The position numbers and the translations under genes were made by a program. Under the pieces are notes generated by a model. The model did not search any database, had not been told where the DNA came from, and worked only from the letters and a program-made list of their open reading frames with translations. Positions 47,272-55,830 of a stretch of 64,000 nt of DNA are shown here, piece by piece. Within the stretch, counting starts at the first letter, position 1; the number at the start of each line of letters is the position of its first letter. This DNA comes from Paracoccaceae bacterium (GTDB lineage Bacteria; Pseudomonadota; Alphaproteobacteria; Rhodobacterales; Rhodobacteraceae). The stretch covers positions 1 to 64,000 of the forward strand of contig JAIXZY010000035.1 of NCBI GenBank assembly GCA_027489355.1. The letters are read 5' to 3'.

Positions 47272-49185
47272 ATGTCCCCCCAGCCACAGGAGTCGGAAGC
47301 CGACCCCGGTCGACAAGGAGAAATCGGCGTCTCTCGCCGACCAGTCGCCAAACTTCGCCTGATTGCAACCAGCGATCTGCATGCCAGCATCATGCCGTAT
47401 GACTATTGCGCCAACCGGCCTGATGCCAATCTGGGGCTGGGGGGGATTGCGCAGCAGATTGCCGAGGCCCGGGGCGAGGCTCGCAATTGCCTTCTGTTCG
47501 ACAATGGCGATTTCCTGCAGGGCAATCCTCTGGCCGATTACGCCGCCACGACGCGCCGCCGCCGGGCGCATCCGGTGATCACGGCGTTCAACACGCTGGG
47601 GTACGATGCGGCGACACTGGGCAACCACGAGTTCGATTATGGGCTGGATTTCCTGTCCGAGGTGATCCGAGAGGCCCGCTTTCCCGTGGTCTCGGCGAAC
47701 ATCGCCACGCGGCTTGGCACCAGCCCCGCCCGCGACGAGACCCTGGTGCCCCCCTTCACCATCCTGCGCCGGCAGATCTTCGACACCGAGGGCCGCGGTC
47801 ACGTCCTGCGGATCGGCGTGATCGGCTTCGCGCCTCCGCAGATCACCGAATGGGACCGCGAGACGCTGGGCGGCCGCGTCCAGACCCGCGACATCCTTGC
47901 CGCGGCCCGGGCCTGGCTGCCCCGGCTGCGCGCGCAGGGTGCCGACATCATCGTGGCGCTGGCCCACACGGGGATTGGCCCGCTTGACCCCGGGCATGGC
48001 AGCGAGAACGCGGCCACTGCGCTGGCGGCCCTGCCCGAGATCGACGCCGTGGTCGCGGGCCACAGCCACCAGGTTTTCCCCGGCCCGAATGTGCCGACCG
48101 CACCCGGCGTCGATCCGGTCGAGGGGCGGCTTGCGGGCAAGCCCGCGGTCATGCCCGGCCATTCTGGCAACCAGATCGGCATCATCGATCTGGACCTGCG
48201 CCGCTGCATCAGTGGCTCGCGCCGATGGGAGGTCGCGGGCGCCACGGCCCGGATCGGCCACCGCAGCGCCGATGCGGCCGGGACCGAGGCGCTGGCCCAG
48301 GCGCTTGCGCCCGACCACCGCGCCGCGCTGGCCTGGTCGCGCCGCCAGCTGGGCGAGGCCGCAGTGCCCCTGCACACCCACTTCGCCACCTCTGCCCCTT
48401 CGGCCGCCCTGGCGCTGGTGGCCGAGGCCAAGGCCGATCACGTCCGCCGCGCGCTGGCCGGAAGCGGCTGGGCAGATCTGCCGCTTCTCTCCTCGGCCGC
48501 GCCCTTCCGCGCCGGGGGACGCGGCGGTCCCGCGCATTTCACCGAAATCCCCGCCGGCCCGCTGCGGATGCGCAACCTTTCGGATCTCTACCCCTTCCCC
48601 AACACCGTGGTCACGCTGCTGCTGACCGGGGCCGAAGTCGCGGACTGGCTTGAACGCGCCGCCACCGTCTTTCGGCAGATCGCCCCGGGGTCTGTCGACG
48701 CCCCCCTGCACGACCCGGCGATCCCCTCCTTCGTCTTCGAGGCGATTCCGCAGCTTTCCTATGCGATCGACCTGTCGCAGCCCGCCCGCTTCGACCCTCA
48801 GGGCCGCCTCCTGCGCCCCGAAGCACGGCGAATTGCGGGGCTGCGCTACCGCGATCGTCCGGTGGACCCGCATGAGGAGTTCCTGCTGGTCACCAACAGC
48901 CACCGAGCCGGGCGGGCGCGGCTGCAGGACCCCTTGGCCGATCCGCAGGTCGTCTTTACCGACGGCGCGCGAGTGCAGTCGATCATCGCCGCCCATGTCC
49001 AGTCGCGCCGCATCGCGGGGGCCGCCCCCAGCCGTCACTGGCACTTCCTGCCGATGCCCGGCACCAGCGTGACCATCGCCGCCGGGGACGGAGCCGCCGC
49101 CCACCTGTCGGACCTGGCCCCGCTCCGGCCCCAGCCGCTGCGCCGCGATGCCGAGGGCTTTACCCACTACCGGCTGCATCTCTGA
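47272..49185 (+). CDS. CpdB-like 2',3'-cyclic-nucleotide phosphodiesterase/3'-nucleotidase, no obvious signal peptide
   Basis: A 637-aa metallophosphoesterase plus 5'-nucleotidase C-terminal domain. Metal-site motifs are ATSDLHASIMPYDY, FDNGDFLQGNPLADY, LGNHEFDYGLDF, ALAHTGIG and VAGHSHQVFPG. The substrate domain contains LYPFPNTVVTLLLTGAEVADWLE. Candidate starts are GTG 47173, ATG 47242 (GGAAAG upstream) and ATG 47272 (used here). None gives a classical signal peptide, although the family is normally periplasmic. Location is therefore uncertain. Confidence 0.87.
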   Translation: MSPQPQESEADPGRQGEIGVSRRPVAKLRLIATSDLHASIMPYDYCANRPDANLGLGGIAQQIAEARGEARNCLLFDNGDFLQGNPLADYAATTRRRRAHPVITAFNTLGYDAATLGNHEFDYGLDFLSEVIREARFPVVSANIATRLGTSPARDETLVPPFTILRRQIFDTEGRGHVLRIGVIGFAPPQITEWDRETLGGRVQTRDILAAARAWLPRLRAQGADIIVALAHTGIGPLDPGHGSENAATALAALPEIDAVVAGHSHQVFPGPNVPTAPGVDPVEGRLAGKPAVMPGHSGNQIGIIDLDLRRCISGSRRWEVAGATARIGHRSADAAGTEALAQALAPDHRAALAWSRRQLGEAAVPLHTHFATSAPSAALALVAEAKADHVRRALAGSGWADLPLLSSAAPFRAGGRGGPAHFTEIPAGPLRMRNLSDLYPFPNTVVTLLLTGAEVADWLERAATVFRQIAPGSVDAPLHDPAIPSFVFEAIPQLSYAIDLSQPARFDPQGRLLRPEARRIAGLRYRDRPVDPHEEFLLVTNSHRAGRARLQDPLADPQVVFTDGARVQSIIAAHVQSRRIAGAAPSRHWHFLPMPGTSVTIAAGDGAAAHLSDLAPLRPQPLRRDAEGFTHYRLHL

Positions 49186-49213
49186 TCGGCTATGCCTCTG
49201 CCCGGAGGCCCAG

Positions 49214-49852
49214 ATGTACGACGCCATTCTCTTCGACCTTGACGGCACGCTGATCGACACCGAAAGCATCGCCCTTGTCACCGGCATGGCGGCCTTTGCC
49301 GCGCATGGGCACGAAGTGGACGAAGCCTTCATGCATGGCCTTGTCGGCAAGGACGAACCCACCGCCGCCCAGATCATCCGCGCGGCCTTGCCGGGGGTCG
49401 ACCTCGATGCGGTCAACCTTCACTGGCGCCGGGGCTTCAACGACGGGGTGGACAACGGCCTGGCCCTGAAACCCGGCGCGCTGGACCTGCTGCCCGCGCT
49501 GTCCGCGCCGCTGGCCATCGTCACCTCGACCGGACGTCAGGGCGCGCACCGCAAGCTGGGCATCGCTGGCATCGCCGATGCTTTCACCCATGTCGTCACC
49601 CTGGACGACGTGCGCGCCCCGAAACCGGACCCCGAGCCCTACCTCCTGGCCGCCTCGCTGTTCGGCGTCAGCCCCTCGCGCTGCCTGGTGTTTGAGGACA
49701 GCGAGACCGGTGCCGAGGCTGCGCACCGCGCCGGCTGCGTCGTCGTGCAGGTCCCCGACGTCGTCCCCAGCCAGGGCCGCTGGGCGCATCACCTCGCGCC
49801 TGACCTCCTGACCGGCGCGCGGATGGCTGGGTTGCTCCAGCCATCCGGCTAG
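49214..49852 (+). CDS. HAD-IA family phosphatase
   Basis: A 212-aa haloacid-dehalogenase hydrolase started at the ATG at 49214 after GGAGGCC. Motif I is [12 protein letters not shown], motif II IVTSTGR, motif III lysine [10 protein letters not shown] and motif [14 protein letters not shown]. It has an alpha-helical cap like beta-phosphoglucomutase or phosphoglycolate phosphatase; the substrate cannot be named. Its stop overlaps the convergent phhB stop. Confidence 0.9.
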   Translation: MYDAILFDLDGTLIDTESIALVTGMAAFAAHGHEVDEAFMHGLVGKDEPTAAQIIRAALPGVDLDAVNLHWRRGFNDGVDNGLALKPGALDLLPALSAPLAIVTSTGRQGAHRKLGIAGIADAFTHVVTLDDVRAPKPDPEPYLLAASLFGVSPSRCLVFEDSETGAEAAHRAGCVVVQVPDVVPSQGRWAHHLAPDLLTGARMAGLLQPSG

Positions 49853-50214
49853 GCCTTTCGCGACCGCAGCTCGCACAGGCAGCTGACCGGCTCGCCGTGG
49901 TTGCGCTCGATCTCGGCCTCGGGGGCGAGCTTGTCCATCCGACGGGCCAGGTCGATGTCCAGCTGGCTGAGCCCGTGGCAGTCATGCGTGGTCAGGGTGA
50001 CGTCCACCACGTTGTAGACGTTCTTCCATTCCGGGTGGTGGTTCAGCTTCTCGGCAGCCAGCGCCGCGCGGGACATGAAGCCCCAGGCCTCGGAAAAACT
50101 GCGGAACTTCCAGACCTTGCGGATCGCGTCCTGTCCCGGCACGGCGGCCCAGCCGGTCTCGGCCAGAGGCGGGAGCAGGGTCTTGCGGTCGGCCTCGGGC
50201 AGAAGGGGGGTCAT
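49849..50214 (-). CDS. phhB: Pterin-4a-carbinolamine dehydratase
   Basis: A 121-aa protein of the PCD/DCoH family that recycles 4a-hydroxytetrahydropterin. The active-site region is [40 protein letters not shown]-terminal tail of about 20 residues carrying two cysteines ([10 protein letters not shown]) is longer than usual. No aromatic hydroxylase gene is adjacent, so it may also serve molybdopterin or other pterin metabolism. It overlaps the upstream GST gene by 4 nt. Confidence 0.93.
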   Translation of the reverse strand: MTPLLPEADRKTLLPPLAETGWAAVPGQDAIRKVWKFRSFSEAWGFMSRAALAAEKLNHHPEWKNVYNVVDVTLTTHDCHGLSQLDIDLARRMDKLAPEAEIERNHGEPVSCLCELRSRKA

Positions 50215-50822
50215 GGCCTGGCCTCCGCGATCAGGGCGTTGTCCTTGGCATTGGCGGCGGCCAGCTCCGGGCGGTCCTTGAGCCGCGCCCAGTAGGCATG
50301 GAACACGTCATGGCCGGGGATCGTGCCGAACTGCATCCCCCAGCCAAGAGCCGAGCCAATGAACACGTCCGCCGCGGTGAAACGCCCGTCGGCGATGTAG
50401 TCGTTCGACTGAAGATGCCCGACCAGTGTCCGTAGCACATCGTCCAGATCTCCATAGCCCGCCCGCCGCTTTTCATGCTGGTCCTTCGGCGCCCAGCCGA
50501 ACGAGCTGTTGACCACAGCCTGCTCCAGGGGGCCTGCGGCGAAGAACATCCAACGGAAGAAGGCGGCCTTGTCCTCGGCCATCAGGCCCGCCTCGGGGAA
50601 GGTCATCGCCAGATAGGTGCAGATCGCCGCATTCTCGGTCACGACCTTGCCTTCATGGACCACCGTGGGGACCTTCCCCATCGGGTTGACCGCCAGATAT
50701 TCCGGCGCCTTCATGCTGGTGTAATACTCCAGCACCCGCGTCTCGTAAGGCTGCCCCAGCTCTTCCAGCATCCAGCGCGCGATGCGGCCGCGCGATTGCG
50801 GGTTGGTGTAGAAGGTGATCAT
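50211..50822 (-). CDS. Glutathione S-transferase family protein
   Basis: A 203-aa GST. The N-terminal thioredoxin-fold domain is [27 protein letters not shown], with [27 protein letters not shown] as the glutathione-binding cis-Pro and SNAIL-like motifs. The all-helical C-terminal domain ([16 protein letters not shown]) is complete. It is translationally coupled to phhB. The substrate is unknown. Confidence 0.92.
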   Translation of the reverse strand: MITFYTNPQSRGRIARWMLEELGQPYETRVLEYYTSMKAPEYLAVNPMGKVPTVVHEGKVVTENAAICTYLAMTFPEAGLMAEDKAAFFRWMFFAAGPLEQAVVNSSFGWAPKDQHEKRRAGYGDLDDVLRTLVGHLQSNDYIADGRFTAADVFIGSALGWGMQFGTIPGHDVFHAYWARLKDRPELAAANAKDNALIAEARP

Positions 50823-50848
50823 CGGCTCCTCCCTTCGGTGGCGTCAGG

Positions 50849-52006
50849 CTACTCCCGGTCCTCGACCTTGCGGAAGGGGCCGTATGAGGTCAGCACCTCG
50901 ATCTCTTCGCCCACGGCGCGGCGTTCGGCCTGCAGGTAGCGGTCAACCGCCGTGCGGAAGGCGGGTTCCGCGATCCAGTGGATCGAGTGGGTCTCGACCG
51001 GCAGGTACCCCCGCGCCAGCTTGTGTTCGCCCTGCGCCCCCGCCTCGACCCGGCTCAGCCCGTGGGCGATGGCCCAGTCGATCGCCTGATAATAGCACAG
51101 TTCGAAATGCAGGCAGGGATGGTCCTCGGTACAACCCCAGTAGCGGCCGTAAAGCGTGTCGCGCCCGATGAAGTTCAGCGCCCCCGCCACCGGCCGGTCG
51201 CCGTTGAAGGCGAGGACCAGGAGCATGTCCCGCCGCATCGTGTCATGGAACCGGGTGAAGGCCTCGCGGGTCAGGTAGGGCCGGCCCCATTTCCGGCTTC
51301 CCGTATCCTGGTAAAAGGCCCAGAAGGCATCCCAATGCCGCGCCTCGATCTCGTCCCCGGTCAGGGAGCGGATGGTCAGCCCCCGGCCCTGCGCCGTCTC
51401 GCGTTCCTTGCGGATCATCTTGCGCTTGCGGCTGGACAGGTCGCCCAGGAACTCCGCAAAGCTTCCATAACCCCGGTTTTCCCAGTGGAACTGCTGCGTG
51501 ATCCGGTGCAGCGTCCCCTCGACCCCCGCCAGCGCCTCGGCTTCCTCGGCCGTGCAGAAGGTGGCGTGCAGCGAGGAAAGCCGGTTCTGCTCGGTCACGC
51601 CGATCGCGGCCCGCCACAGGGTTTCGCGATGCTCCGCCGCGCCAAGGAAGCGCCGCCCGGTCGCCGGAGTGAAGGGCACGGCGATCTGCAGCTTGGGATA
51701 GTAGCGCCCCCCTGCCCGTTCCAGAGCATCGGCCCAGCCGTGGTCGAAGATGTATTCCCCCTGGCTGTGGGTCTTCACGTAAAGCGGCGTGACCGCCAGC
51801 AGCTTCCCCCCGTCCCGCAGCGCCAGCGGACGGGCCTGCCACCCAGACCGCCCGCCGGTCGAGCCCGAGCCCTCCAGCGCCAAGAGGAAACGGTGCGTCG
51901 TGAACGGATCGACGGGCCGCCCCGCCGCCTGCTCGGGCGCGGCCACCGCGTCCCATTCGGCGGCGTAGATGTCGGCGATGCTGTCGTGCAGGGTCAGGTC
52001 GGCCAT
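50849..52006 (-). CDS. FemAB-like/DUF482 GNAT-fold protein (peptidogalycan-type)
   Basis: A 385-aa protein of PF04339 type, with two GNAT-related halves. Characteristic stretches are SSRKRKMIRKERETAQ, FYQDTGSRKWGRPYLTREAF, LNFIGRDTLYGRYWGCTEDHPCLHFELCYYQAIDWAI and EAGAQGEHKLARGYLPVETHSIHW. Homologues are widespread in proteobacteria but lack a firmly assigned reaction; aminoacyl transfer to a wall or lipid acceptor is speculative. It follows the GDPD and RidA genes on the same strand. Confidence 0.85.
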   Translation of the reverse strand: MADLTLHDSIADIYAAEWDAVAAPEQAAGRPVDPFTTHRFLLALEGSGSTGGRSGWQARPLALRDGGKLLAVTPLYVKTHSQGEYIFDHGWADALERAGGRYYPKLQIAVPFTPATGRRFLGAAEHRETLWRAAIGVTEQNRLSSLHATFCTAEEAEALAGVEGTLHRITQQFHWENRGYGSFAEFLGDLSSRKRKMIRKERETAQGRGLTIRSLTGDEIEARHWDAFWAFYQDTGSRKWGRPYLTREAFTRFHDTMRRDMLLVLAFNGDRPVAGALNFIGRDTLYGRYWGCTEDHPCLHFELCYYQAIDWAIAHGLSRVEAGAQGEHKLARGYLPVETHSIHWIAEPAFRTAVDRYLQAERRAVGEEIEVLTSYGPFRKVEDRE

Positions 52007-52052
52007 TCACACCCTCTGGGTCGGGGGAAAGGTGGCGGGCCGGGCGGGAAGG

Positions 52053-52826
52053 TCAAGCCGGAAGGGCCGCGAGATAGCCCTCGAAGGTCACATTGTCGGC
52101 AACCCGCCGCGCCAGCGCCTCGTCCGCAGCCGAACGGATCGTCCAGCACAGAACCGTCGCACCGGCCGCCTTCAACTCGGCCACCCGGTCGCGGCCAAGG
52201 TCGCGCCCCTCGTGGCTGATGAAGCTGGAGCCCGTCGCTTCATAGTCCGGGATTCCGCGCAGCCGGTCGCAGACCGGGACCGGCAGCGGCGCCCAGTCGT
52301 CGGGATCGTAGGCCGAGGTGGTGATGCCCCGTGGCAGCCCCGGCGCAAGCCGAGCCATGTGGGCCACCGAATGCGGATTGAACGACATCAGCGCAACATC
52401 GCCCCGGTAGCCGTCCAGCGCCCCGGCCGTCGCGGCCTCAAGCCGGCCATCCGTCGGCCCCATCTCCAGCGTCTGATCCTTGATCTCGATCAGCAGCGGA
52501 ACCTTCCCGTCGATCATCGCCAGAACCTCGGCAAGCGTCGGGATCGTGTCGGTCGACCCCTTCAGCGTGATCCGCCCCAGGTCGGCGGCCGTCCGCGCAT
52601 TGACCGGGCCGGTCTCGTCGGTCAGGCGGTCCAGCTCCTCGTCGTGGAAAACCACCGGCACGCCGTCCTGCGATAGCTGCAGGTCGATCTCGATGCCGTA
52701 GCCCGCCGCCACGGCCGCCTTGATGGCCTGGGGCGAATTCTCGATCCGGCCCGCCGCGCGGTCGTGCAGCGCACGATGCGCGATGGGCAGGCGCAGGAAG
52801 CTTTCGGGCAGCGGGACGAGGGTCAT
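52053..52826 (-). CDS. Glycerophosphodiester phosphodiesterase family protein
   Basis: A 257-aa GDPD TIM barrel without a signal peptide. Catalytic and metal residues are in IAHRALHDRAAGRIENSPQA, YGIEIDLQLSQDGVPVVFHDEELDRLT and PLLIEIKDQ. It hydrolyses glycerophosphodiesters to glycerol-3-phosphate and an alcohol. It starts 7 bp after ridA and appears cotranscribed. Confidence 0.92.
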   Translation of the reverse strand: MTLVPLPESFLRLPIAHRALHDRAAGRIENSPQAIKAAVAAGYGIEIDLQLSQDGVPVVFHDEELDRLTDETGPVNARTAADLGRITLKGSTDTIPTLAEVLAMIDGKVPLLIEIKDQTLEMGPTDGRLEAATAGALDGYRGDVALMSFNPHSVAHMARLAPGLPRGITTSAYDPDDWAPLPVPVCDRLRGIPDYEATGSSFISHEGRDLGRDRVAELKAAGATVLCWTIRSAADEALARRVADNVTFEGYLAALPA

Positions 52827-52833
52827 GGCAGGG

Positions 52834-53295
52834 TCACTTCAGGGCGAAGATCGCCTCGACCTCCACCGCGACGCCAAGGGGCAGCGACGCGGCCGAGACG
52901 GCCGACCGCGCGTGGCGGCCGGCATCGCCGAGAACCGCCACCAGGAAGTCCGAGGCACCGTTGATCACCTTGGGCTGGTCGGTGAAATCGGGGGTCGAGT
53001 TCACGAAGCCCACCAGCTTCACCGCCCGGTCCAGCCGGCTCCAGTCGCCGCCAACCGCTTTCTTCAGCTGCGCGAGCAGCGAGATGGCGCAGCGTTTCGC
53101 GGCCTCGGCACCCTGCTCGAAGCTCAGGTCCTCGCCCAGCTTGCCCTTCATCAGGCCCTGCTCGTTCTGGCTGATCTGGCCAGAGATGTGGATCAGGTTG
53201 CCCACCTGGACGAAGGGGACATAGTTCGCTGCTGGAGCGGGCGCGTCGGGCAAGGTGACGCCAAGCTCGGCGAGGCGCTGTTCGATCGGGTGCAT
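52834..53295 (-). CDS. RidA/YjgF family protein
   Basis: A 153-aa chorismate-mutase-like trimeric protein. The core is IHISGQISQNEQGLMKGKLGEDLSFEQGAEAAKRC, and the substrate Arg is kept in GRHARSAVSAASLPLGVAVEVEAIF. Classical RidA hydrolyses reactive enamines and imines; this longer version belongs to a subfamily with less certain activity. It leads the ridA-GDPD-FemAB-like run. Confidence 0.88.
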   Translation of the reverse strand: MHPIEQRLAELGVTLPDAPAPAANYVPFVQVGNLIHISGQISQNEQGLMKGKLGEDLSFEQGAEAAKRCAISLLAQLKKAVGGDWSRLDRAVKLVGFVNSTPDFTDQPKVINGASDFLVAVLGDAGRHARSAVSAASLPLGVAVEVEAIFALK

Positions 53296-53360
53296 GGGGG
53301 TCTCCGTCTGGTTTGGCGGAGCCTACCGCGCGGCGGCAGGAGCGGCAAGTCTTGCCGCCG

Positions 53361-53413
53361 TCCACACTGGACAGGCGAAGAAGAATGAATGACTCCAAAT
53401 GCTTGGCCGTGGG
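53361..53413 (+). repeat. Bipartite intergenic element, copy 4
   Basis: TCCACACTGGACA (53361-53373), with one base less symmetry than other copies, is followed after 28 nt by CTTGGCCGTGGG (53402-53413). It lies between cycA (downstream end) and the ridA start on the minus strand, so it is not tied to a plus-strand gene end. Confidence 0.5.
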
Positions 53414-53450
53414 TGGCAATGATCGCTTAACCAAGCCGACATCGCAAAGC

Positions 53451-53475
53451 GCCCCCGCCGGACTGCGGCGGGGGC
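53451..53475 (-). terminator. Intrinsic terminator after cycA
   Basis: Perfect 9-bp arms GCCCCCGCC/GGCGGGGGC with a 7-nt loop lie 24 nt after the cycA stop on the minus strand, followed by a short T run (GCTTTGCG). Confidence 0.6.
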
Positions 53476-53498
53476 CGGTGGCGCGGTTGCGCGAAAGC

Positions 53499-53915
53499 CT
53501 ACTTCAGCGTTGCCAGGTAGGCGGCCATGTCCTCGGCGTCTTCCGCCTTGGTCAGCTTGAACGTCATCTTCGACTTTTGGCTGTCATCGCCCGAAGCAGC
53601 CTTCACCCAGGCGTTGGGGTCCTGCAGGTAGGTCGTGATCTGCGCTTCGTCCCAGACGGCGCCCTTTTCCTTCGCGGCCAGTATACCCTCGCCATACTTG
53701 AAGTCGGGGTTCGACGCGACGGGATTGCCGACGATGCCCCAGAGATTCGGCCCGGTCTTGCCGCCCTTCTGCACCTCGGTCCCGTCGGCTGCGGTGATCG
53801 AATGGCAGGACTTGCACTTCTTGAAGTTTTCCTCGCCCTCGGCAGCGTCGGGATCGGCGAAGGCGGGGGCCGCAAGGACCGCAAGGGCCAGAACGGGGAG
53901 AAGTCTTTTCAGCAT
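53499..53915 (-). CDS. cycA: Soluble periplasmic cytochrome c (c550/c2 type)
   Basis: A 138-aa class I cytochrome with a signal peptide (MLKRLLPVLALAVLAAPAFAD). Haem attachment is CKSCH (KKCKSCHSITAADGTEVQ). KGGKTGPNLWGIVGNPVAS, FKYGEGIL and the Met ligand in KSKMTFKL closely follow Paracoccus cytochrome c550/Rhodobacter c2. It carries electrons from bc1 to oxidases, nitrite reductase or the photosynthetic centre. An FNR/Dnr-like dyad (TTGACTTTTGTCAG) is 57-70 bp upstream. Confidence 0.93.
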   Translation of the reverse strand: MLKRLLPVLALAVLAAPAFADPDAAEGEENFKKCKSCHSITAADGTEVQKGGKTGPNLWGIVGNPVASNPDFKYGEGILAAKEKGAVWDEAQITTYLQDPNAWVKAASGDDSQKSKMTFKLTKAEDAEDMAAYLATLK

Positions 53916-53971
53916 GGGTCTTCCTTTCCGGGTTGGTCGAAAAGCTATGGCGTGGCGACGGGTGGTTGGCC

Positions 53972-53985
53972 TTGACTTTTGTCAG
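53972..53985. promoter_or_regulatory. FNR/Dnr-like dyad upstream of cycA
   Basis: TTGACTTTTGTCAG has the TTGAC-N4-GTCA symmetry used by Crp/Fnr-family proteins. It matches TTGAT-N4-ATCAA at 7 of 10 positions. It is 57-70 bp upstream of the cycA start. Confidence 0.35.
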
Positions 53986-54310
53986 GGTGGTGCGGCCCTG
54001 AAAGAAGGACCGGCCATCCGGCTGGCAGAAGTCCAGGTGGCGGGCGGGCCTGCGGTGGCGATCTCCACAGTGCCGCCACCGGGGACAGCGCGGGCAGCCC
54101 GACGCCAATCCCGATCAGCCCGAACAGAAGCCGCCAGGAGGGGCCAGTGGCCGGTGCCGTCCTTGAGGGTGATCTTGTTCCAGACATTGCATTTCCCTGA
54201 CGGCTTAACCATTGGCTGTCATTTCAGTTCCGTGAGAGTCGCAGCACGCAGACGATGACCGTCCCGTCGATTTCCCGCACGGATCTACCGGCAGCTTGTG
54301 AACGGATGGA

Positions 54311-54358
54311 CGACTTTTCTGCGAAAAGTCCCGCGTCCGACTTTTCGCAGAAAAGTCG
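54311..54358. repeat. Nested double palindrome GACTTTTC-N3-GAAAAGTC
   Basis: Two 19-bp palindromes, GACTTTTC-TGC-GAAAAGTC and GACTTTTC-GCA-GAAAAGTC, lie 8 bp apart and are inverted copies of each other, giving a perfect 20-bp inverted repeat overall. It could form one large or two small hairpins, or be a double operator. No coding gene surrounds it. Confidence 0.65.
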
Positions 54359-54481
54359 TTCCGCGGACCCGCTGCCCGGCGAGGTGCCCATGTGGTCCTG
54401 TCGCAACTCGCGCTGCGGGCGCTGGCGCGTCTTGTTCGAAGGCGGAGGCGATCTTGCGGGAACGTCAGGGCCATCCCGATT

Positions 54482-54496
54482 TGTCCACTGTGGACA
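54482..54496. repeat. TGTCCACTGTGGACA palindrome (fifth palindrome copy)
   Basis: This imperfectly centred palindrome lies immediately after the DUF4202 stop codon (minus strand). It matches the palindromic part of the bipartite element but lacks the CTTG block at 28 nt on either strand. Confidence 0.45.
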
Positions 54497-54499
54497 GGC

Positions 54500-55051
54500 T
54501 CAGTCCGTGCGGAAGGCCCCGGCCAGCGGCTCCGGCAGATCGAACTCCCGCAGCACCCGGGCGCGGCCCTCTTCGGACATCTTCCGCGCCGTCTTCCGCA
54601 CGATGTCCAGGGTCTGCTCTGCCCCGCGGTCTGCCGCGAAGGGCGAAAAGTACCACGTGAGGAAAACGAAGCAGATCACATCCTCCAGCGCCTGCACCTC
54701 GGCGTCGCGCTTGATCCCCTCCTTGCGCAGCAGGACCCCCACGCGGGCGCAGTCCGCTTCGGGAAAGCCCGCGGCCTCCATGATCCCCGCGACCCGTTCG
54801 GCATGCCGCCGGCCCTGCTCGCGCCGCCAGGCATGATAGCCCTCCTTGCCTTCGGGATAGTCCGACCGCGGGAGAAGCCAGCGTTCCACATGCTGCCCCC
54901 GCGCGGCGACCTGAAGCACCTCGGACGCGCCCGGAAACAGTCGGGCCAGTTCCTCACTCATCCGCTGGCCGTAGATCAGCGCCTCGCCCTTGGGGTCGGC
55001 CGAGTTCGCTTCGTCGATCCTGGCCAGCGCGCGGTGCAGGCGGTCGCTCAT
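54500..55051 (-). CDS. DUF4202 family protein
   Basis: A 183-aa protein matching the DUF4202 pattern: RGQHVERWLLPRSDYPEGKEGYHAWRREQGRRHAERV, then VGVLLRKEGIKRDAEVQALEDVICFVFL and IVRKTARKMSEEG. The conserved His/Glu/Asp residues recall HD-domain hydrolases, so metal-dependent hydrolysis is possible but unproven. It overlaps the Crp/Fnr gene by 4 nt and is surely cotranscribed, which hints at a role in the nitrogen-oxide or low-oxygen response. Confidence 0.85.
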   Translation of the reverse strand: MSDRLHRALARIDEANSADPKGEALIYGQRMSEELARLFPGASEVLQVAARGQHVERWLLPRSDYPEGKEGYHAWRREQGRRHAERVAGIMEAAGFPEADCARVGVLLRKEGIKRDAEVQALEDVICFVFLTWYFSPFAADRGAEQTLDIVRKTARKMSEEGRARVLREFDLPEPLAGAFRTD

Positions 55052-55755
55052 TGTCCCCCCTTGGACCAGGTCATTGCCGGATCCTCCTCGACATAGTCCC
55101 GCAGCGCATCCACGTCGTCGATCTGCGCCACGTTCTGTCGGATTGTCACGCCTTGCTCCTTCAACCGCGCAAAGGCCCGGCTCAGGCTTTCCGGCTTCAT
55201 GCCCAGACGACCGGCGATAAGCACCTTGTCATAGGGCAGCGTCACCTCGCAGGCGCCTTGTGGACAGGGCGCAAGTTCCAGCAGGAATTCGGCCACCCGC
55301 TGAGCGCCGGTCTGCGCCTTCAGCGCCTCGACCTGGGCCACCAGGCCATGCAGGTGCACGAAGGTCGCGGACAGGATTGCGATGGCCACTTCCGGGTTGT
55401 CGCGGATCTGGCGGAGGATGGCATCCGCCTCGATCCGGATCAGCGTGCAGTCGGTGACCGCCTCGGCCGCGACCGGGTAGGTATCGTGCCGGAAGGCCAC
55501 CGCTTCGCCGAAGCTGGAACCCTTGGTGTAGACGCCCACCACCGCCTCGGCGCCCGACGGCGCGATGCGGTAAAGCTTCACCCAGCCCTCGGCCACGATG
55601 TAGATCGCGCTGGCCCATTCGCCCTGCAGGAAGATCGTCTCGGCGCGCGAGAAGGTGCGGACGCGGGCGCTGTCCAGCACTGACCTGGCCACATGCTCGG
55701 GGGCCGAAGCAAGCAGCAGCGAGCGGCGGGCCAGGGCGAGGAATTCGGGCTTCAT
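55048..55755 (-). CDS. Crp/Fnr regulator of the Dnr/NnrR type
   Basis: A 235-aa regulator with a cNMP-binding-fold domain (ETIFLQGEWASAIYIVAEGWVKLYRIAPSGAEAVVGVYTKGSSFGE) and a C-terminal winged helix (IAGRLGMKPESLSRAFARLKEQGV). The E-SLSR recognition helix predicts TTGAT-like sites. It lacks the N-terminal cysteine cluster of FNR, as in NO-responsive Dnr/NnrR proteins. Location beside nsrR and cytochrome c supports, but does not prove, an NO-sensing role. Confidence 0.87.
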   Translation of the reverse strand: MKPEFLALARRSLLLASAPEHVARSVLDSARVRTFSRAETIFLQGEWASAIYIVAEGWVKLYRIAPSGAEAVVGVYTKGSSFGEAVAFRHDTYPVAAEAVTDCTLIRIEADAILRQIRDNPEVAIAILSATFVHLHGLVAQVEALKAQTGAQRVAEFLLELAPCPQGACEVTLPYDKVLIAGRLGMKPESLSRAFARLKEQGVTIRQNVAQIDDVDALRDYVEEDPAMTWSKGGQ

Positions 55756-55830
55756 CGGGGATCCTGCGCAGTCCGTCGGGCCAACATGGTTAGCGCAGAC
55801 GGTGCGATTTGGCCAGCACTTGCCCGCCGC

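Larger units (their letters stand above)
53916..54499. other. 584-bp intergenic region without a confident gene
   Basis: Short ORFs of 60-93 codons on either strand overlap each other and have no recognisable motifs, so I annotate none. The region contains an FNR/Dnr-like dyad (53972-53985), the double palindrome at 54311-54358 and a TGTCCACTGTGGACA palindrome (54482-54496). A decayed gene on the minus strand cannot be excluded. Confidence 0.5.

Noticed and set aside
53945-54212. Two overlapping minus-strand ORFs of 76-80 codons
   Set aside because: Neither has recognisable motifs. A frameshifted gene is possible, but I cannot support a product.
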